Source of the DNA: an uncultured Desulfobacterales bacterium
Lineage (GTDB): Bacteria > Desulfobacterota > Desulfobacteria > Desulfobacterales > G020354645
Direction: 5' to 3'
Assembly (NCBI GenBank): GCA_947259865.1
Contig: CAMYNZ010000250.1
Location: 1-5,785, forward strand
DNA length: 5,785 nucleotides
Shown here: piece by piece, positions 1-5,785 of the stretch
Layout of the letters: each line of letters starts with the position of its first letter
How positions within the stretch are numbered: the first letter of the stretch is position 1
The notes under the pieces: model-generated
Told to the model about the DNA's origin: nothing
The model's input: the letters and a program-made list of their open reading frames with translations, nothing else
Databases searched by the model: none
Made by a program: the position numbers and the translations under genes

Positions 1-14
1 GATGGTGAGATTCT

Positions 15-407
15 TTATTTAACCGTCAGAACCGGACAGGGAGCTTCAAGGATCACATACTGCGCTGTTGATCCGAAAATGAATTTTCCTACTTTTGATA
101 ATTTTTTTATACCAATAACGATTTCATCGATTCCATTTTCCCGGGCGAATATAACCAGATCCTCACCGGTTTCAAATCCCCGGACAGATAAGGTCGTTTC
201 GCACGCGACAGCCTCTTTGGATAATTGTCTTTTGATTTTTTCCAGCTCTTTTTCTCTTTTTATAAATTCGTCCCTGGGCACCTGCGGACCGGAAATCATC
301 GAGGTTACCAGAAAAATTTTTGCATCAAAATTCTTGGCACGGCTTTTGGCGACTTCCAGTGCCGCTTTGGCGGCACTGGAACCATCGTAACACACCATTA
401 GATTCAT
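15..407 (-). CDS. Universal stress protein (UspA family), single domain
   Basis: A 130-residue cytoplasmic protein, slightly short for a single Usp domain (usually about 140-150). It starts with M-V-C-Y-D8-G-S, the first strand with the nucleotide-binding aspartate. A helical charged stretch at about 46-66 follows. It ends with the typical G112-S-T-A-Q-Y-V-I and A-P-C-P-V-L-T-V. The ATP-binding pattern G-x2-G-x9-G-S/T is modified: it reads G99-x2-K102-x9-G112-S, with lysine for the second glycine, so nucleotide binding is uncertain. ATG start with GGGAGA five bases upstream. It is the last gene visible, 30 bp after the second transporter ATPase with no clear terminator between, so it is probably cotranscribed. 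Usp proteins can be linked to transporters; TeaD, encoded with the ectoine TRAP transporter TeaABC of Halomonas, modulates that transporter. A similar role here is a hypothesis. Confidence 0.93.
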   Translation of the reverse strand: MNLMVCYDGSSAAKAALEVAKSRAKNFDAKIFLVTSMISGPQVPRDEFIKREKELEKIKRQLSKEAVACETTLSVRGFETGEDLVIFARENGIDEIVIGIKKLSKVGKFIFGSTAQYVILEAPCPVLTVK

Positions 408-437
408 TTTAATCTCCCGATTATTAAATATCGGTTT

Positions 438-1415
438 TTAATACAAATGGCAGGCAACAAAATGCCCCGGTTTGGCCTCCAGTAGAGGGGGCTCATCTAT
501 CTCGCAAACGTTCATAACTTGCTTGCAACGCGTTTGAAACCGGCAGCCTGGCGGTGGGTCAATCGGTTGCGAGACCTCGCCCCGGATATCGGGGATAGGC
601 CGGCTATATGTTGGATCGGGTATGGCCACAGCTGATATAAGGGCCTTGGCATAAGGATGCAGCGGATCCGTAATGACATCTTTGGTGGGTGCCAACTCCA
701 TGGTTGTGCCCAGGTACATGATCATCAGTCGCTCTGAAATGTTGGACAGGATGGACAGGTCATGGGAGACATAGATGCAGGTAAAATTCATGCGGTCAGA
801 CAGATCTCTGATCAGATCCAGTATCCCGGCCCGGATTGAGACATCCAGCATGGATAAGGGTTCGTCAGCGATTACCAGTTCCGGTTCCAAAACCAGTGCC
901 GAGGCGATGCCCACGCGTTGCCTTTCACCGCCGCTCATTTGGTGGGGATAGCGGTCTTTGTACTCATCCGGCTTGAGACCGGTCAGTTCAAGGGTATCAA
1001 AAACCCTACGGCTGACTTCAGATTTATCGCCAAGATTAAGGGCCCTTAACGGTTCGGCCACCGTATCAAAAACCGTAAACCGGGGGTTGAGCGACTCATA
1101 GGGATCCTGGAATATAATCTGGACCTGTTGTCGATAATTTCTGAATTCGTCTTTGGACATTTGCGAGATGTCCTTATCCTTGTAACTTATAGTGCCGCTG
1201 GTCGGCTCCCGGAGCTTGGCAATGGCCAGGCAGGCCGTAGACTTGCCGCAACCGGACTCTCCTGCTAAACCCATGATTTCGCCGGGTTCCAGGCTGAATG
1301 TCACACCGTCAACGGCTTTAATGACGCTGGGCTTCTTTCCGCCCACCAATTTGGCCAAAAAGCCCGGGTCGATATAGAAATATTGCTTTAAATCGGTTAC
1401 ATTGAGGATTGCCAT
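438..1415 (-). CDS. Peptide/opine-type ABC transporter ATP-binding protein, DppF/OppF-like
   Basis: A 325-residue ATPase, the second nucleotide-binding subunit of the importer. The N-terminal stretch Y-F-Y-I-D-P-G-F-L followed by V-I-K-A-V-D-G-V is the DppF/OppF pattern, distinguishing it from the DppD-like partner. Core motifs are intact: Walker A G52-E-S-G-C-G-K-S-T60, Q-loop Q103 in [11 protein letters not shown], signature S161-G-G-E-R-Q-R, Walker B ending D184-E185, D-loop S-M-L-D-V-S, and switch histidine H218. The C-terminal oligopeptide/dipeptide domain has L-H-P-Y-A and four cysteines, C291, C297, C304 and C322, spaced exactly as in the partner ATPase. ATG start with AGGAGA nine bases upstream, inside the end of the preceding gene; the 19-bp overlap implies coupled translation and balanced amounts of the two subunits. 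It is followed after 30 bp by a universal stress protein gene. Substrate unknown. Confidence 0.95.
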   Translation of the reverse strand: MAILNVTDLKQYFYIDPGFLAKLVGGKKPSVIKAVDGVTFSLEPGEIMGLAGESGCGKSTACLAIAKLREPTSGTISYKDKDISQMSKDEFRNYRQQVQIIFQDPYESLNPRFTVFDTVAEPLRALNLGDKSEVSRRVFDTLELTGLKPDEYKDRYPHQMSGGERQRVGIASALVLEPELVIADEPLSMLDVSIRAGILDLIRDLSDRMNFTCIYVSHDLSILSNISERLMIMYLGTTMELAPTKDVITDPLHPYAKALISAVAIPDPTYSRPIPDIRGEVSQPIDPPPGCRFQTRCKQVMNVCEIDEPPLLEAKPGHFVACHLY

Positions 1416-2407
1416 GTTTTTTTGTCTCCTGCTCGTTTACGAAATTCTTCGATGTGATCGGTTCGGATGCAATGTACAAAATGGTCCGGTTTAATCTCAA
1501 GATCCGGTGGCCTTTGCTCTTCGCAGGCCGCAATGGCAAAGGGACACCTAAAAGCAAAGACACAGCCCGGTATATCCCCGATCAAATTAGGCGGTGAGCC
1601 TGGAATTGAGATTAATTCTCGCTCAAGTGCACGGATGCTGGGAAAAGCATTTTTAAGACCCAGCGTATAGGGATGAAAAGGCTCGTTGAAAAGTTCCACA
1701 GATTCGGCCTGTTCCATTATCCGTCCGGCATACATGATTCCGATACGGTCGCTCATCTCGGCGATGACCGATATGTCATGGGTGATAAGAAATATGGATG
1801 CCGCCGATTTTTTGCGGATCTCCTTCAACTCGCGCAGAATCCGCTCCTGAACCAGAACATCCAGCCCTGTGGTTGGTTCGTCCATGATGATGAGGCCCGG
1901 ATCCAGGGCCAGGGACATGGCTATCATGGCCCGCTGGCGCATGCCGCCGCTAAATTCATGAGGATAGTTGCGGGTCAGCGCAGGCTGTAATCCCACACCC
2001 TTAAACAGTTTTTCGACTCTATTTCTGGCTTCCTTCTTACCCATATCCGTGTGGGCCTCAATGGCTTCGAAGATCTGGTCACCGACACGATAAACAGGGT
2101 TGAGGGAGTTCATGGCACTCTGGGGCACCAGGGAAATCTCTCTCCACAAAATCTGGTCTCGATAGGCTTTGTCTGAAAAAGACAACAGGTCTTGTCCTCG
2201 ATATGAGAGCTCATCAGCCGAAACAATTGCAGTCTGGGGAATCAGACGCATGATGGTCCTGATGAGCGTTGATTTACCGCAACCCGACTCACCGGCCAGG
2301 CCGAAGACCTCATCCTCTTTGACTGACAGCGACACGCCGTCGACAGCCTTAACGAGGCCATCTTTGATACGGTAATGCGTTTTCAAATTTTTGATTTTTA
2401 GCAACAT
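1397..2407 (-). CDS. Peptide/opine-type ABC transporter ATP-binding protein, DppD/OppD-like
   Basis: A 336-residue cytoplasmic ATPase that powers the importer, probably as a heterodimer with the next gene product. It has a complete ATPase core: Walker A G39-E-S-G-C-G-K-S-T47, Q-loop Q96 followed by S-A-M-N-S-L-N-P, signature F152-S-G-G-M-R-Q-R, Walker B ending D176-E177, and switch histidine H210. The D-loop reads G-L-D-V. The C-terminal oligopeptide/dipeptide extension (about 243-315) starts with F-H-P-Y-T and carries four cysteines, C282, C288, C295 and C313. In related dipeptide importers this extension has been reported to bind a [4Fe-4S] cluster; that this protein does so is inference. 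The ATG has TAAGGAA eight bases upstream, in which TAA is the stop codon of the permease gene, suggesting translational coupling. Its 3' end overlaps the start of the second ATPase gene by 19 bp. The last 20 or so residues are polar and not conserved in the family. Confidence 0.95.
   Translation of the reverse strand: MLLKIKNLKTHYRIKDGLVKAVDGVSLSVKEDEVFGLAGESGCGKSTLIRTIMRLIPQTAIVSADELSYRGQDLLSFSDKAYRDQILWREISLVPQSAMNSLNPVYRVGDQIFEAIEAHTDMGKKEARNRVEKLFKGVGLQPALTRNYPHEFSGGMRQRAMIAMSLALDPGLIIMDEPTTGLDVLVQERILRELKEIRKKSAASIFLITHDISVIAEMSDRIGIMYAGRIMEQAESVELFNEPFHPYTLGLKNAFPSIRALERELISIPGSPPNLIGDIPGCVFAFRCPFAIAACEEQRPPDLEIKPDHFVHCIRTDHIEEFRKRAGDKKTWQSSM
1425..1430 (-). promoter_or_regulatory. Ribosome binding site of the DppF-like ATPase gene, inside the preceding coding region
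   Basis: AGGAGA on the minus strand lies nine bases before the ATG at 1415 and within the final codons of the DppD-like gene. It supports the 19-bp gene overlap as real rather than an over-extended start. Confidence 0.7.
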
Positions 2408-2415
2408 CTTGTATC

Positions 2416-2422
2416 TTCCTTA
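2416..2422 (-). promoter_or_regulatory. Ribosome binding site of the DppD-like ATPase gene, overlapping the upstream stop codon
   Basis: The minus strand reads TAAGGAA. TAA ends the DppC-like permease, and AAGGAA is the Shine-Dalgarno sequence eight bases before the ATG at 2407. It is the same arrangement as at 5587-5593. Confidence 0.75.
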
Positions 2423-3298
2423 CCGTTTTTTGAGACGCGGATTGGCCACCTCTTCATAGGCTCGGCTGACAAAAACCAGGGCGCTGACCAAAAGCACAAT
2501 ACAAACCGCCGGAGGCGCAAACCACCACCAGGCCGTTCTGACCTTGCCGGAGATCCAAAGGTTATACAGCATGCCGCCCCAACTCAGGTTGTTGGGATCA
2601 CCGAAACCCAGAAAACTTGCACCGGCTTCGGCCAGCACAGACCAGGCAATATTAAATGCCGTGTAAAGGAGTAACAATGGCAGAATATTCGGCATGATGT
2701 GTCCATAAATGATTCTGAGATTATTGCAACCCCGGGCCTTGGCCGCCAGAATAAACTGTCTCTGCTTTATCGCCAGTGTTTGGGCCCGAATAACGCGGGC
2801 AGAAGTTCGCCAGACGATACAGCAGATGGCAATGATGACGAACCACAGGCTACGGCCAAACAATGAGATAAGAACAATTAAAAACGGCAGGAAAGGCATG
2901 CCGTAAATAATATCGGTAAAACGCATCAGAATCTCGTCCATCTTGCCGCCGTAATAGCCGGATAACAGACCCATATTGGCGCCGATGAGGATGGAGATCA
3001 TTCCGGACACCAAACCGATGAGGACCGTGGTCCGGGTAGCATAAAGCATTTGGGTGAATATATCCCGGCCCATGGCAGTTGTGCCCATCGGAAACTCCAA
3101 AGACGGCGATCTCATCATGGCCAGTTTGCCGGCGCTATCCCGCAGTATATCCCATGGCTGATGGGGTGCAATAACCGGGGCCAGCAAGCCAACCAGGCAA
3201 AAAAACAGAATAATCACCGCTCCGAAGATACCGAATCGGTGACTCATGATAATGCGGTATTGCGTTATCAGAAATTCTTTGATTGTCTCCAGTTTCAT
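2420..3298 (-). CDS. Peptide/opine-type ABC transporter permease, DppC/OppC-like
   Basis: A complete 292-residue inner-membrane permease of normal family length. A short cytoplasmic N-terminus leads into a first membrane segment at about 23-43. Then comes a periplasmic loop with F-P-M-G-T-T-A-M-G-R-D-I (69-80), a variant of the H-P-L-G-T-D-x-x-G-R-D motif of OppC/DppC proteins. Five further hydrophobic segments follow, at about 90-112, 131-148, 150-164, 203-225 and 262-280. The coupling (EAA) loop is at about 185-204, with A-A-K-A-R-G190 and ending I-M-P-N; this is the contact site for the ATPases. The C-terminus A-N-P-R-L is the usual D-P-R-L-like ending. ATG start with AGGAGA nine bases upstream. 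It forms the channel with the DppB-like protein at 5591-5785, although two enzyme genes separate them. It is 24 bp after the opine dehydrogenase-like gene and 12 bp before the first ATPase gene. Transported substrate not determinable. Confidence 0.95.
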   Translation of the reverse strand: MKLETIKEFLITQYRIIMSHRFGIFGAVIILFFCLVGLLAPVIAPHQPWDILRDSAGKLAMMRSPSLEFPMGTTAMGRDIFTQMLYATRTTVLIGLVSGMISILIGANMGLLSGYYGGKMDEILMRFTDIIYGMPFLPFLIVLISLFGRSLWFVIIAICCIVWRTSARVIRAQTLAIKQRQFILAAKARGCNNLRIIYGHIMPNILPLLLLYTAFNIAWSVLAEAGASFLGFGDPNNLSWGGMLYNLWISGKVRTAWWWFAPPAVCIVLLVSALVFVSRAYEEVANPRLKKR

Positions 3299-3322
3299 AC
3301 TTTAGAGTCTCCTATCTCTGAA

Positions 3323-4429
3323 TTACGTTATCAATGCCTTTACATCCTGGGGTTGCATGCCTTCGATGCCCAAATCTCGGACAGTCAGTCCGTTCACCAA
3401 GTAATCCACGCCCAGCATGGTCGAGGCGACTTGTACGACGGCATCCACATTGGGTGTCGGCACGCCCCACATCCGGCCGATTGACGCCCAGGGCGCCAGG
3501 CCGAAGGGCAGATCTTCGTTTATATAACGGGTATCAATGGCTGCGGGTGCCGGAAAAGCCGGATTCCCGTGTATCGGGCTTTGCCTGAGTGTTTCTGATA
3601 AGGTTTTTTTACCGAGTGAATAGTCGGCATAAAGACTTTCAAAAGCATTTTTAAAAGCGATGCCGTCGGTGCTGACCGGTTTGAGCAAAGCCATGCGTTC
3701 CGCATCCATGGCCAGCATTATCTCGACTACCGATTCGGTGGCACCATCGGCGTAAAGATTCCAACCCTGCCCGCCGGTAGACTCGATACGCCCGGCATTG
3801 AAAACCACCATGGGCGGATGGACGATAGGGTTGAGGTTGTTGAGACTGGTAAACCAGACATTGTCCGCAGCCGTAAATTGCGGAAATACCGGTTTGATCT
3901 TATCCAGGAATTCCTGGTTGCGGCTGGCCGGCAGGGCCGATACGGGAAGACGATTTTTGACACCGATGCAGGCCACAACCCCCGGTTCAAGCGCCCGGGT
4001 AGCGTAAAGAAGCGACATGGTCTCCACCGGCGTTATGCGCGTCGTTATACCCGCCTCATTCATCCATTTGTAAAACCGGAGCGCTCCGAAATTGGAAGTA
4101 AACAGGATGAATTGGCCGTCCTCGAAATGGTTGGCTAAGGCCTGGCTGAAGGGTTCATGGGCATAAGCCGATCCGCCGATAATGATGATGTCGACGCCTT
4201 TGATTGCTTCTTTGAGATCGGTTGTGATTAAATTCAACCTTGCAAAGCCCTCACCGGCGTCGCCCGAAATCTGGATACCGCCTTTTTTTTCGATGGCGCG
4301 AAGGGTGTCCTGAAATTCAGGCACCTCGGCCAGGTTAACCGAGTACCCTTTCAGTGTAATATCAGCCGCAAATGTCTGACCGGAGTTTCCGGTTCCCAGT
4401 ACGGCAAACTTCAGGTTCTGCTCTGGCAT
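3323..4429 (-). CDS. NAD(P)-dependent opine dehydrogenase family protein (octopine/nopaline dehydrogenase type)
   Basis: A 368-residue predicted cytoplasmic oxidoreductase. Opine dehydrogenases reversibly condense an amino acid with a 2-oxo acid, reducing the imine with NAD(P)H; in reverse they release both. An N-terminal Rossmann fold opens with V-L-G-T-G-N-S-G (G12, G14, G17 numbered from the ATG). The C-terminal opine dehydrogenase domain carries N-P-I-V-H-P (N200, P201, H204, P205); its histidine matches the catalytic His of octopine dehydrogenases. Further on are N-E-D-L-P-F-G (about 304-310) and G-V-P-T-P-N-V-D (about 322-329), both typical of the family. I chose the ATG at 4429 because GAGGAA stands seven bases upstream. 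An in-frame TTG at 4459 would add ten residues and overlap the previous gene, but has no comparable ribosome binding site. The Pfam family is the octopine/nopaline one, not the staphylopine dehydrogenase one. Whether it makes or degrades an opine, and which one, cannot be read from the sequence; the import context favours degradation. Confidence 0.9.
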   Translation of the reverse strand: MPEQNLKFAVLGTGNSGQTFAADITLKGYSVNLAEVPEFQDTLRAIEKKGGIQISGDAGEGFARLNLITTDLKEAIKGVDIIIIGGSAYAHEPFSQALANHFEDGQFILFTSNFGALRFYKWMNEAGITTRITPVETMSLLYATRALEPGVVACIGVKNRLPVSALPASRNQEFLDKIKPVFPQFTAADNVWFTSLNNLNPIVHPPMVVFNAGRIESTGGQGWNLYADGATESVVEIMLAMDAERMALLKPVSTDGIAFKNAFESLYADYSLGKKTLSETLRQSPIHGNPAFPAPAAIDTRYINEDLPFGLAPWASIGRMWGVPTPNVDAVVQVASTMLGVDYLVNGLTVRDLGIEGMQPQDVKALIT

Positions 4430-4436
4430 TAATGCT

Positions 4437-4442
4437 TTCCTC
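4437..4442 (-). promoter_or_regulatory. Ribosome binding site deciding the opine dehydrogenase-like start
   Basis: GAGGAA on the minus strand lies seven bases before the ATG at 4429, in the gap after the enolase-superfamily stop codon. It supports ATG 4429 over the in-frame TTG at 4459, which would place this Shine-Dalgarno sequence inside the coding region. Confidence 0.75.
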
Positions 4443-4448
4443 AGAGAA

Positions 4449-5579
4449 TCATTTTTCAATTTTCAGATAATCTTTTGTATACTTTTTGAGTTTGTCATCA
4501 TCCAGGTTGACCCCCAGGCCATCGCCCTGGGGGACCGTGACAATGGCATCCGATATATTGCGTTCAAAATCGGTGATATCGTCGGACAACCGCAGAACCG
4601 ACATATAGGCATGACCCATATCCACCAGGTTGTTCAGGGTGCAGCCGAGCTGCAGTGAAGCCGCCTGGCTAATCCCGAACTCCAGCATGCTGTTCATCAA
4701 ACACTTTAATCCGAAAGCTTCAGCGATTTTGGCTATCACCAGGGATTTAGACAGACCGCCGTTTTTAGAAACTTTTATACTAAACACATCGGCTGCCCGT
4801 TCACGAATCAACACTGTGGCATCATGAATGGATAGCAGACTTTCATCTACGCTCAGAGGGCACGGTACTCTGTCGCGAATCTTTTTCAGTCCCGTAATGT
4901 CGCACCGATCAATGGGTTGCTCGATCATGGCCGGTGGATAATCGTGGATGCCTTCTATAAATTGCAAGGCTTGTTTAAGCTGCCAGCCCTGGTTGGGGTC
5001 CAGAATGATAGCTATCTCGTCCCCGAAACGATTGGCAGCCGAACTCATCCGTTGGATTTCTTCATCTATGGGCAACGCCCCCATTTTTAGCATGACGGTC
5101 CGGTAACCCTGTTCAACCATGGCCTCAATTTTTGCGCTATCCTCATCCGGCGTGCCGCTTCCCACAGGACCCAGCAGCGGAAGATTCTCATGGAAGATGC
5201 CGCCCAGAAAAGTGTGAACCGGACTCTGACGAGCTTTTCCCAGAATGTCGTATAAGGCCATATTGACAGCGCCCCGGGCCAATAAATTGCCGTGGACAGC
5301 CTTGTCCAGCGTCGCTTCGATCAATGACACCCGGGTAGGATCCCGGCCCATCAGGTGCGGGGCAATGATATCACGCACAACCATCATCACAGAACCCGGT
5401 GTTTCTTCGGTGAAAGGGTTCATGGGATCCGCCTCTCCCAGGCCCACGATTCCTTCGTCCGTATTGACCTTGAGGATGACGGCCTGGGCGTTATGCAGCG
5501 TCCCGTAGGCTTTGGATAATTTGTAGGGTTCGGCGAAAGGCACCGAGATATGAGACAGCTCCAGACCGGTGATCTTCAT
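4449..5579 (-). CDS. Enolase-superfamily enzyme (mandelate racemase/muconate lactonizing family; possible amino acid-derivative racemase or epimerase)
   Basis: A 376-residue cytoplasmic enzyme of normal family length, with an N-terminal capping domain (about 1-130) and a C-terminal TIM-barrel domain. The expected Mg2+ ligands are visible as D194 (in L-D-P-N-Q-G-W), E220 (in M-I-E-Q-P) and D245 (in S-V-D-E-S). K165 on the second barrel strand and K269 on the sixth are the expected acid/base pair, one on each face of the substrate. E300 lies in the eighth-strand motif M-L-E-F-G. This layout is that of the muconate lactonizing/N-succinylamino acid racemase/dipeptide epimerase group rather than the mandelate racemase group. 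The first lysine of the usual K-x-K motif is replaced by M163. The D-x-D feature used by dipeptide epimerases is not obvious (D320-M-G322 instead). The start is ATG with AAGGAA seven bases upstream. The gene sits between transporter genes and 19 bp before an opine dehydrogenase-like gene, so its substrate is probably the imported compound or a derivative. Exact reaction unknown. Confidence 0.9.
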   Translation of the reverse strand: MKITGLELSHISVPFAEPYKLSKAYGTLHNAQAVILKVNTDEGIVGLGEADPMNPFTEETPGSVMMVVRDIIAPHLMGRDPTRVSLIEATLDKAVHGNLLARGAVNMALYDILGKARQSPVHTFLGGIFHENLPLLGPVGSGTPDEDSAKIEAMVEQGYRTVMLKMGALPIDEEIQRMSSAANRFGDEIAIILDPNQGWQLKQALQFIEGIHDYPPAMIEQPIDRCDITGLKKIRDRVPCPLSVDESLLSIHDATVLIRERAADVFSIKVSKNGGLSKSLVIAKIAEAFGLKCLMNSMLEFGISQAASLQLGCTLNNLVDMGHAYMSVLRLSDDITDFERNISDAIVTVPQGDGLGVNLDDDKLKKYTKDYLKIEK

Positions 5580-5586
5580 CTTGGAA

Positions 5587-5593
5587 TTCCTTA
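5587..5593 (-). promoter_or_regulatory. Ribosome binding site of the enolase-superfamily gene, overlapping the upstream stop codon
   Basis: On the minus strand the bases read TAAGGAA. TAA is the stop codon of the DppB-like permease, and AAGGAA is a good Shine-Dalgarno sequence seven bases before the ATG at 5579. Ribosomes ending the permease therefore stand on the initiation site of the next gene, which suggests translational coupling. Confidence 0.75.
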
Positions 5594-5785
5594 ACCGCTC
5601 GTGCTCTTGCCCATTTTAATTCGAGGATCCAGATAACAGTAGGATATGTCAGCCACCAGGTTCAAAAAGATAACCAGCGCCGCCAAAACCAGGAATGTGG
5701 CCTGGGCCACCGGGTAGTCGTGAGACGATGCGGCCTCCACCATTAGCTTCCCCATGCCGGGCCAGGAGAAGACCGTCTCTACAAG
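5591..5785 (-). CDS. Peptide/opine-type ABC transporter permease, DppB/OppB-like (C-terminal fragment, cut by window edge)
   Basis: This is the last 64 codons of an inner-membrane permease; the 5' part lies outside the window. The visible protein begins with L-V-E-T-V-F-S-W-P-G-M-G, the family's conserved segment after the coupling loop. It continues with the usual H-D-Y-P-V-A-Q turn, a hydrophobic last membrane segment at about residues 29-51, and the closing Y-L-D-P-R-I signature of DppB/OppB/NikB proteins. The family is normally a little over 300 residues, so roughly four fifths is missing. It should pair with the DppC-like permease encoded at 2420-3298 to form the channel. The stop codon is 11 bp before the enolase-superfamily gene and is part of that gene's ribosome binding site. 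The family call is secure; the substrate is unknown. Nothing suggests a pseudogene: the frame is open to the window edge. Confidence 0.93.
   Translation of the reverse strand, partial: LVETVFSWPGMGKLMVEAASSHDYPVAQATFLVLAALVIFLNLVADISYCYLDPRIKMGKSTSG

Larger units (their letters stand above)
15..5785 (-). other. Single transcription unit: transporter genes with two embedded enzyme genes and a trailing usp
   Basis: Seven genes run in one direction with gaps of 11, 19, 24 and 12 bp, a 19-bp overlap, and a 30-bp gap. No gap could hold a normal promoter plus terminator, and none shows a strong GC-rich hairpin followed by a T-run on the transcribed strand. A single polycistronic message starting upstream of the window (beyond position 5785) is the simplest reading. 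The transcript's end lies at or beyond position 1. This is inferred from spacing, not from expression data. Confidence 0.8.

Noticed and set aside
417..434. Inverted repeat CCGAT/ATCGG around an AT-rich 8-base loop between the DppF-like gene and usp, considered as a terminator or an RNA switch hiding the usp ribosome binding site.
   Set aside because: The stem is only 5 bp and no T-run follows it in the direction of transcription. It could weakly cover part of GGGAGA, but this is within chance expectation.
1673..1990. Open reading frame of 105 codons on the plus strand.
   Set aside because: It is wholly antisense to the DppD-like ATPase gene, with no recognisable protein features.
3050..3484. 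Open reading frame of 144 codons on the plus strand.
   Set aside because: It lies antisense across the end of the opine dehydrogenase-like gene and the start of the DppC-like gene, both well supported by family motifs. Its translation is rich in His, Gln and Cys and shows no recognisable domain.
3818..4138. Open reading frame of 106 codons on the plus strand.
   Set aside because: It is wholly antisense to the opine dehydrogenase-like gene, with no domain pattern; it is best explained as a coding shadow.
3323..4429. Staphylopine dehydrogenase (CntM) identity for the opine dehydrogenase-like gene.
   Set aside because: The N-P-x-x-H-P motif and the C-terminal E-D-L-P-F-G and G-V-P-T-P patterns are those of the octopine/nopaline dehydrogenase family, which is distinct from the staphylopine dehydrogenase family.
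4430..4459. In-frame TTG start at 4459 for the opine dehydrogenase-like gene, giving ten extra residues and an 11-bp overlap with the previous gene.
   Set aside because: A strong GAGGAA ribosome binding site lies inside this extension seven bases before ATG 4429. The Rossmann glycine motif is at the usual distance from that ATG, and the TTG has no good Shine-Dalgarno sequence upstream.
1..5785. Search for CRISPR arrays, insertion sequences, tRNA genes, direct repeats and attachment sites.
   Set aside because: Almost every base is in a coding region with clear family motifs. I saw no regularly spaced repeats, terminal inverted repeats, transposase motifs or tRNA-like folds.

Overview
The window is a compact bacterial operon fragment with every gene on the minus strand, so it is transcribed from position 5785 towards position 1. 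Moderate GC content, good Shine-Dalgarno sequences and very tight packing fit a Gram-negative bacterium. The overall look suggests a Desulfobacterota-like or similar environmental proteobacterial lineage, but this taxonomic guess is weak and rests on no marker gene.

In transcription order the layout is: (1) the C-terminal end of a DppB/OppB-type permease, cut by the window edge; (2) an enolase-superfamily enzyme of the muconate-lactonizing/racemase type; (3) an NAD(P)-dependent opine dehydrogenase-family enzyme (octopine/nopaline dehydrogenase fold); (4) a DppC/OppC-type permease; (5) a DppD/OppD-type ATPase; (6) a DppF/OppF-type ATPase; (7) a small universal stress protein. Gaps between genes are 11, 19, 24 and 12 bp, then a 19-bp overlap, then 30 bp. 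No stretch is long enough to hold a further gene, and I see no convincing internal promoter or terminator. The main promoter, and probably the substrate-binding protein gene and the rest of the first permease, lie beyond position 5785.

Together the genes describe import of a small peptide-like or N-substituted amino acid compound by a peptide/opine/nickel-type ABC importer, coupled to two cytoplasmic enzymes. One abstracts a proton next to a carboxylate (racemase, epimerase or cycloisomerase chemistry). The other makes or oxidatively cleaves the secondary amine of an opine. The striking point is that the two enzyme genes sit between the two permease genes of one transporter, which ties them to the transported substrate. 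The substrate cannot be read from the sequence. The best hypothesis is uptake and breakdown of an opine-like or stereochemically unusual amino acid derivative. A metallophore role, by analogy with staphylopine-type systems, is a less supported alternative.
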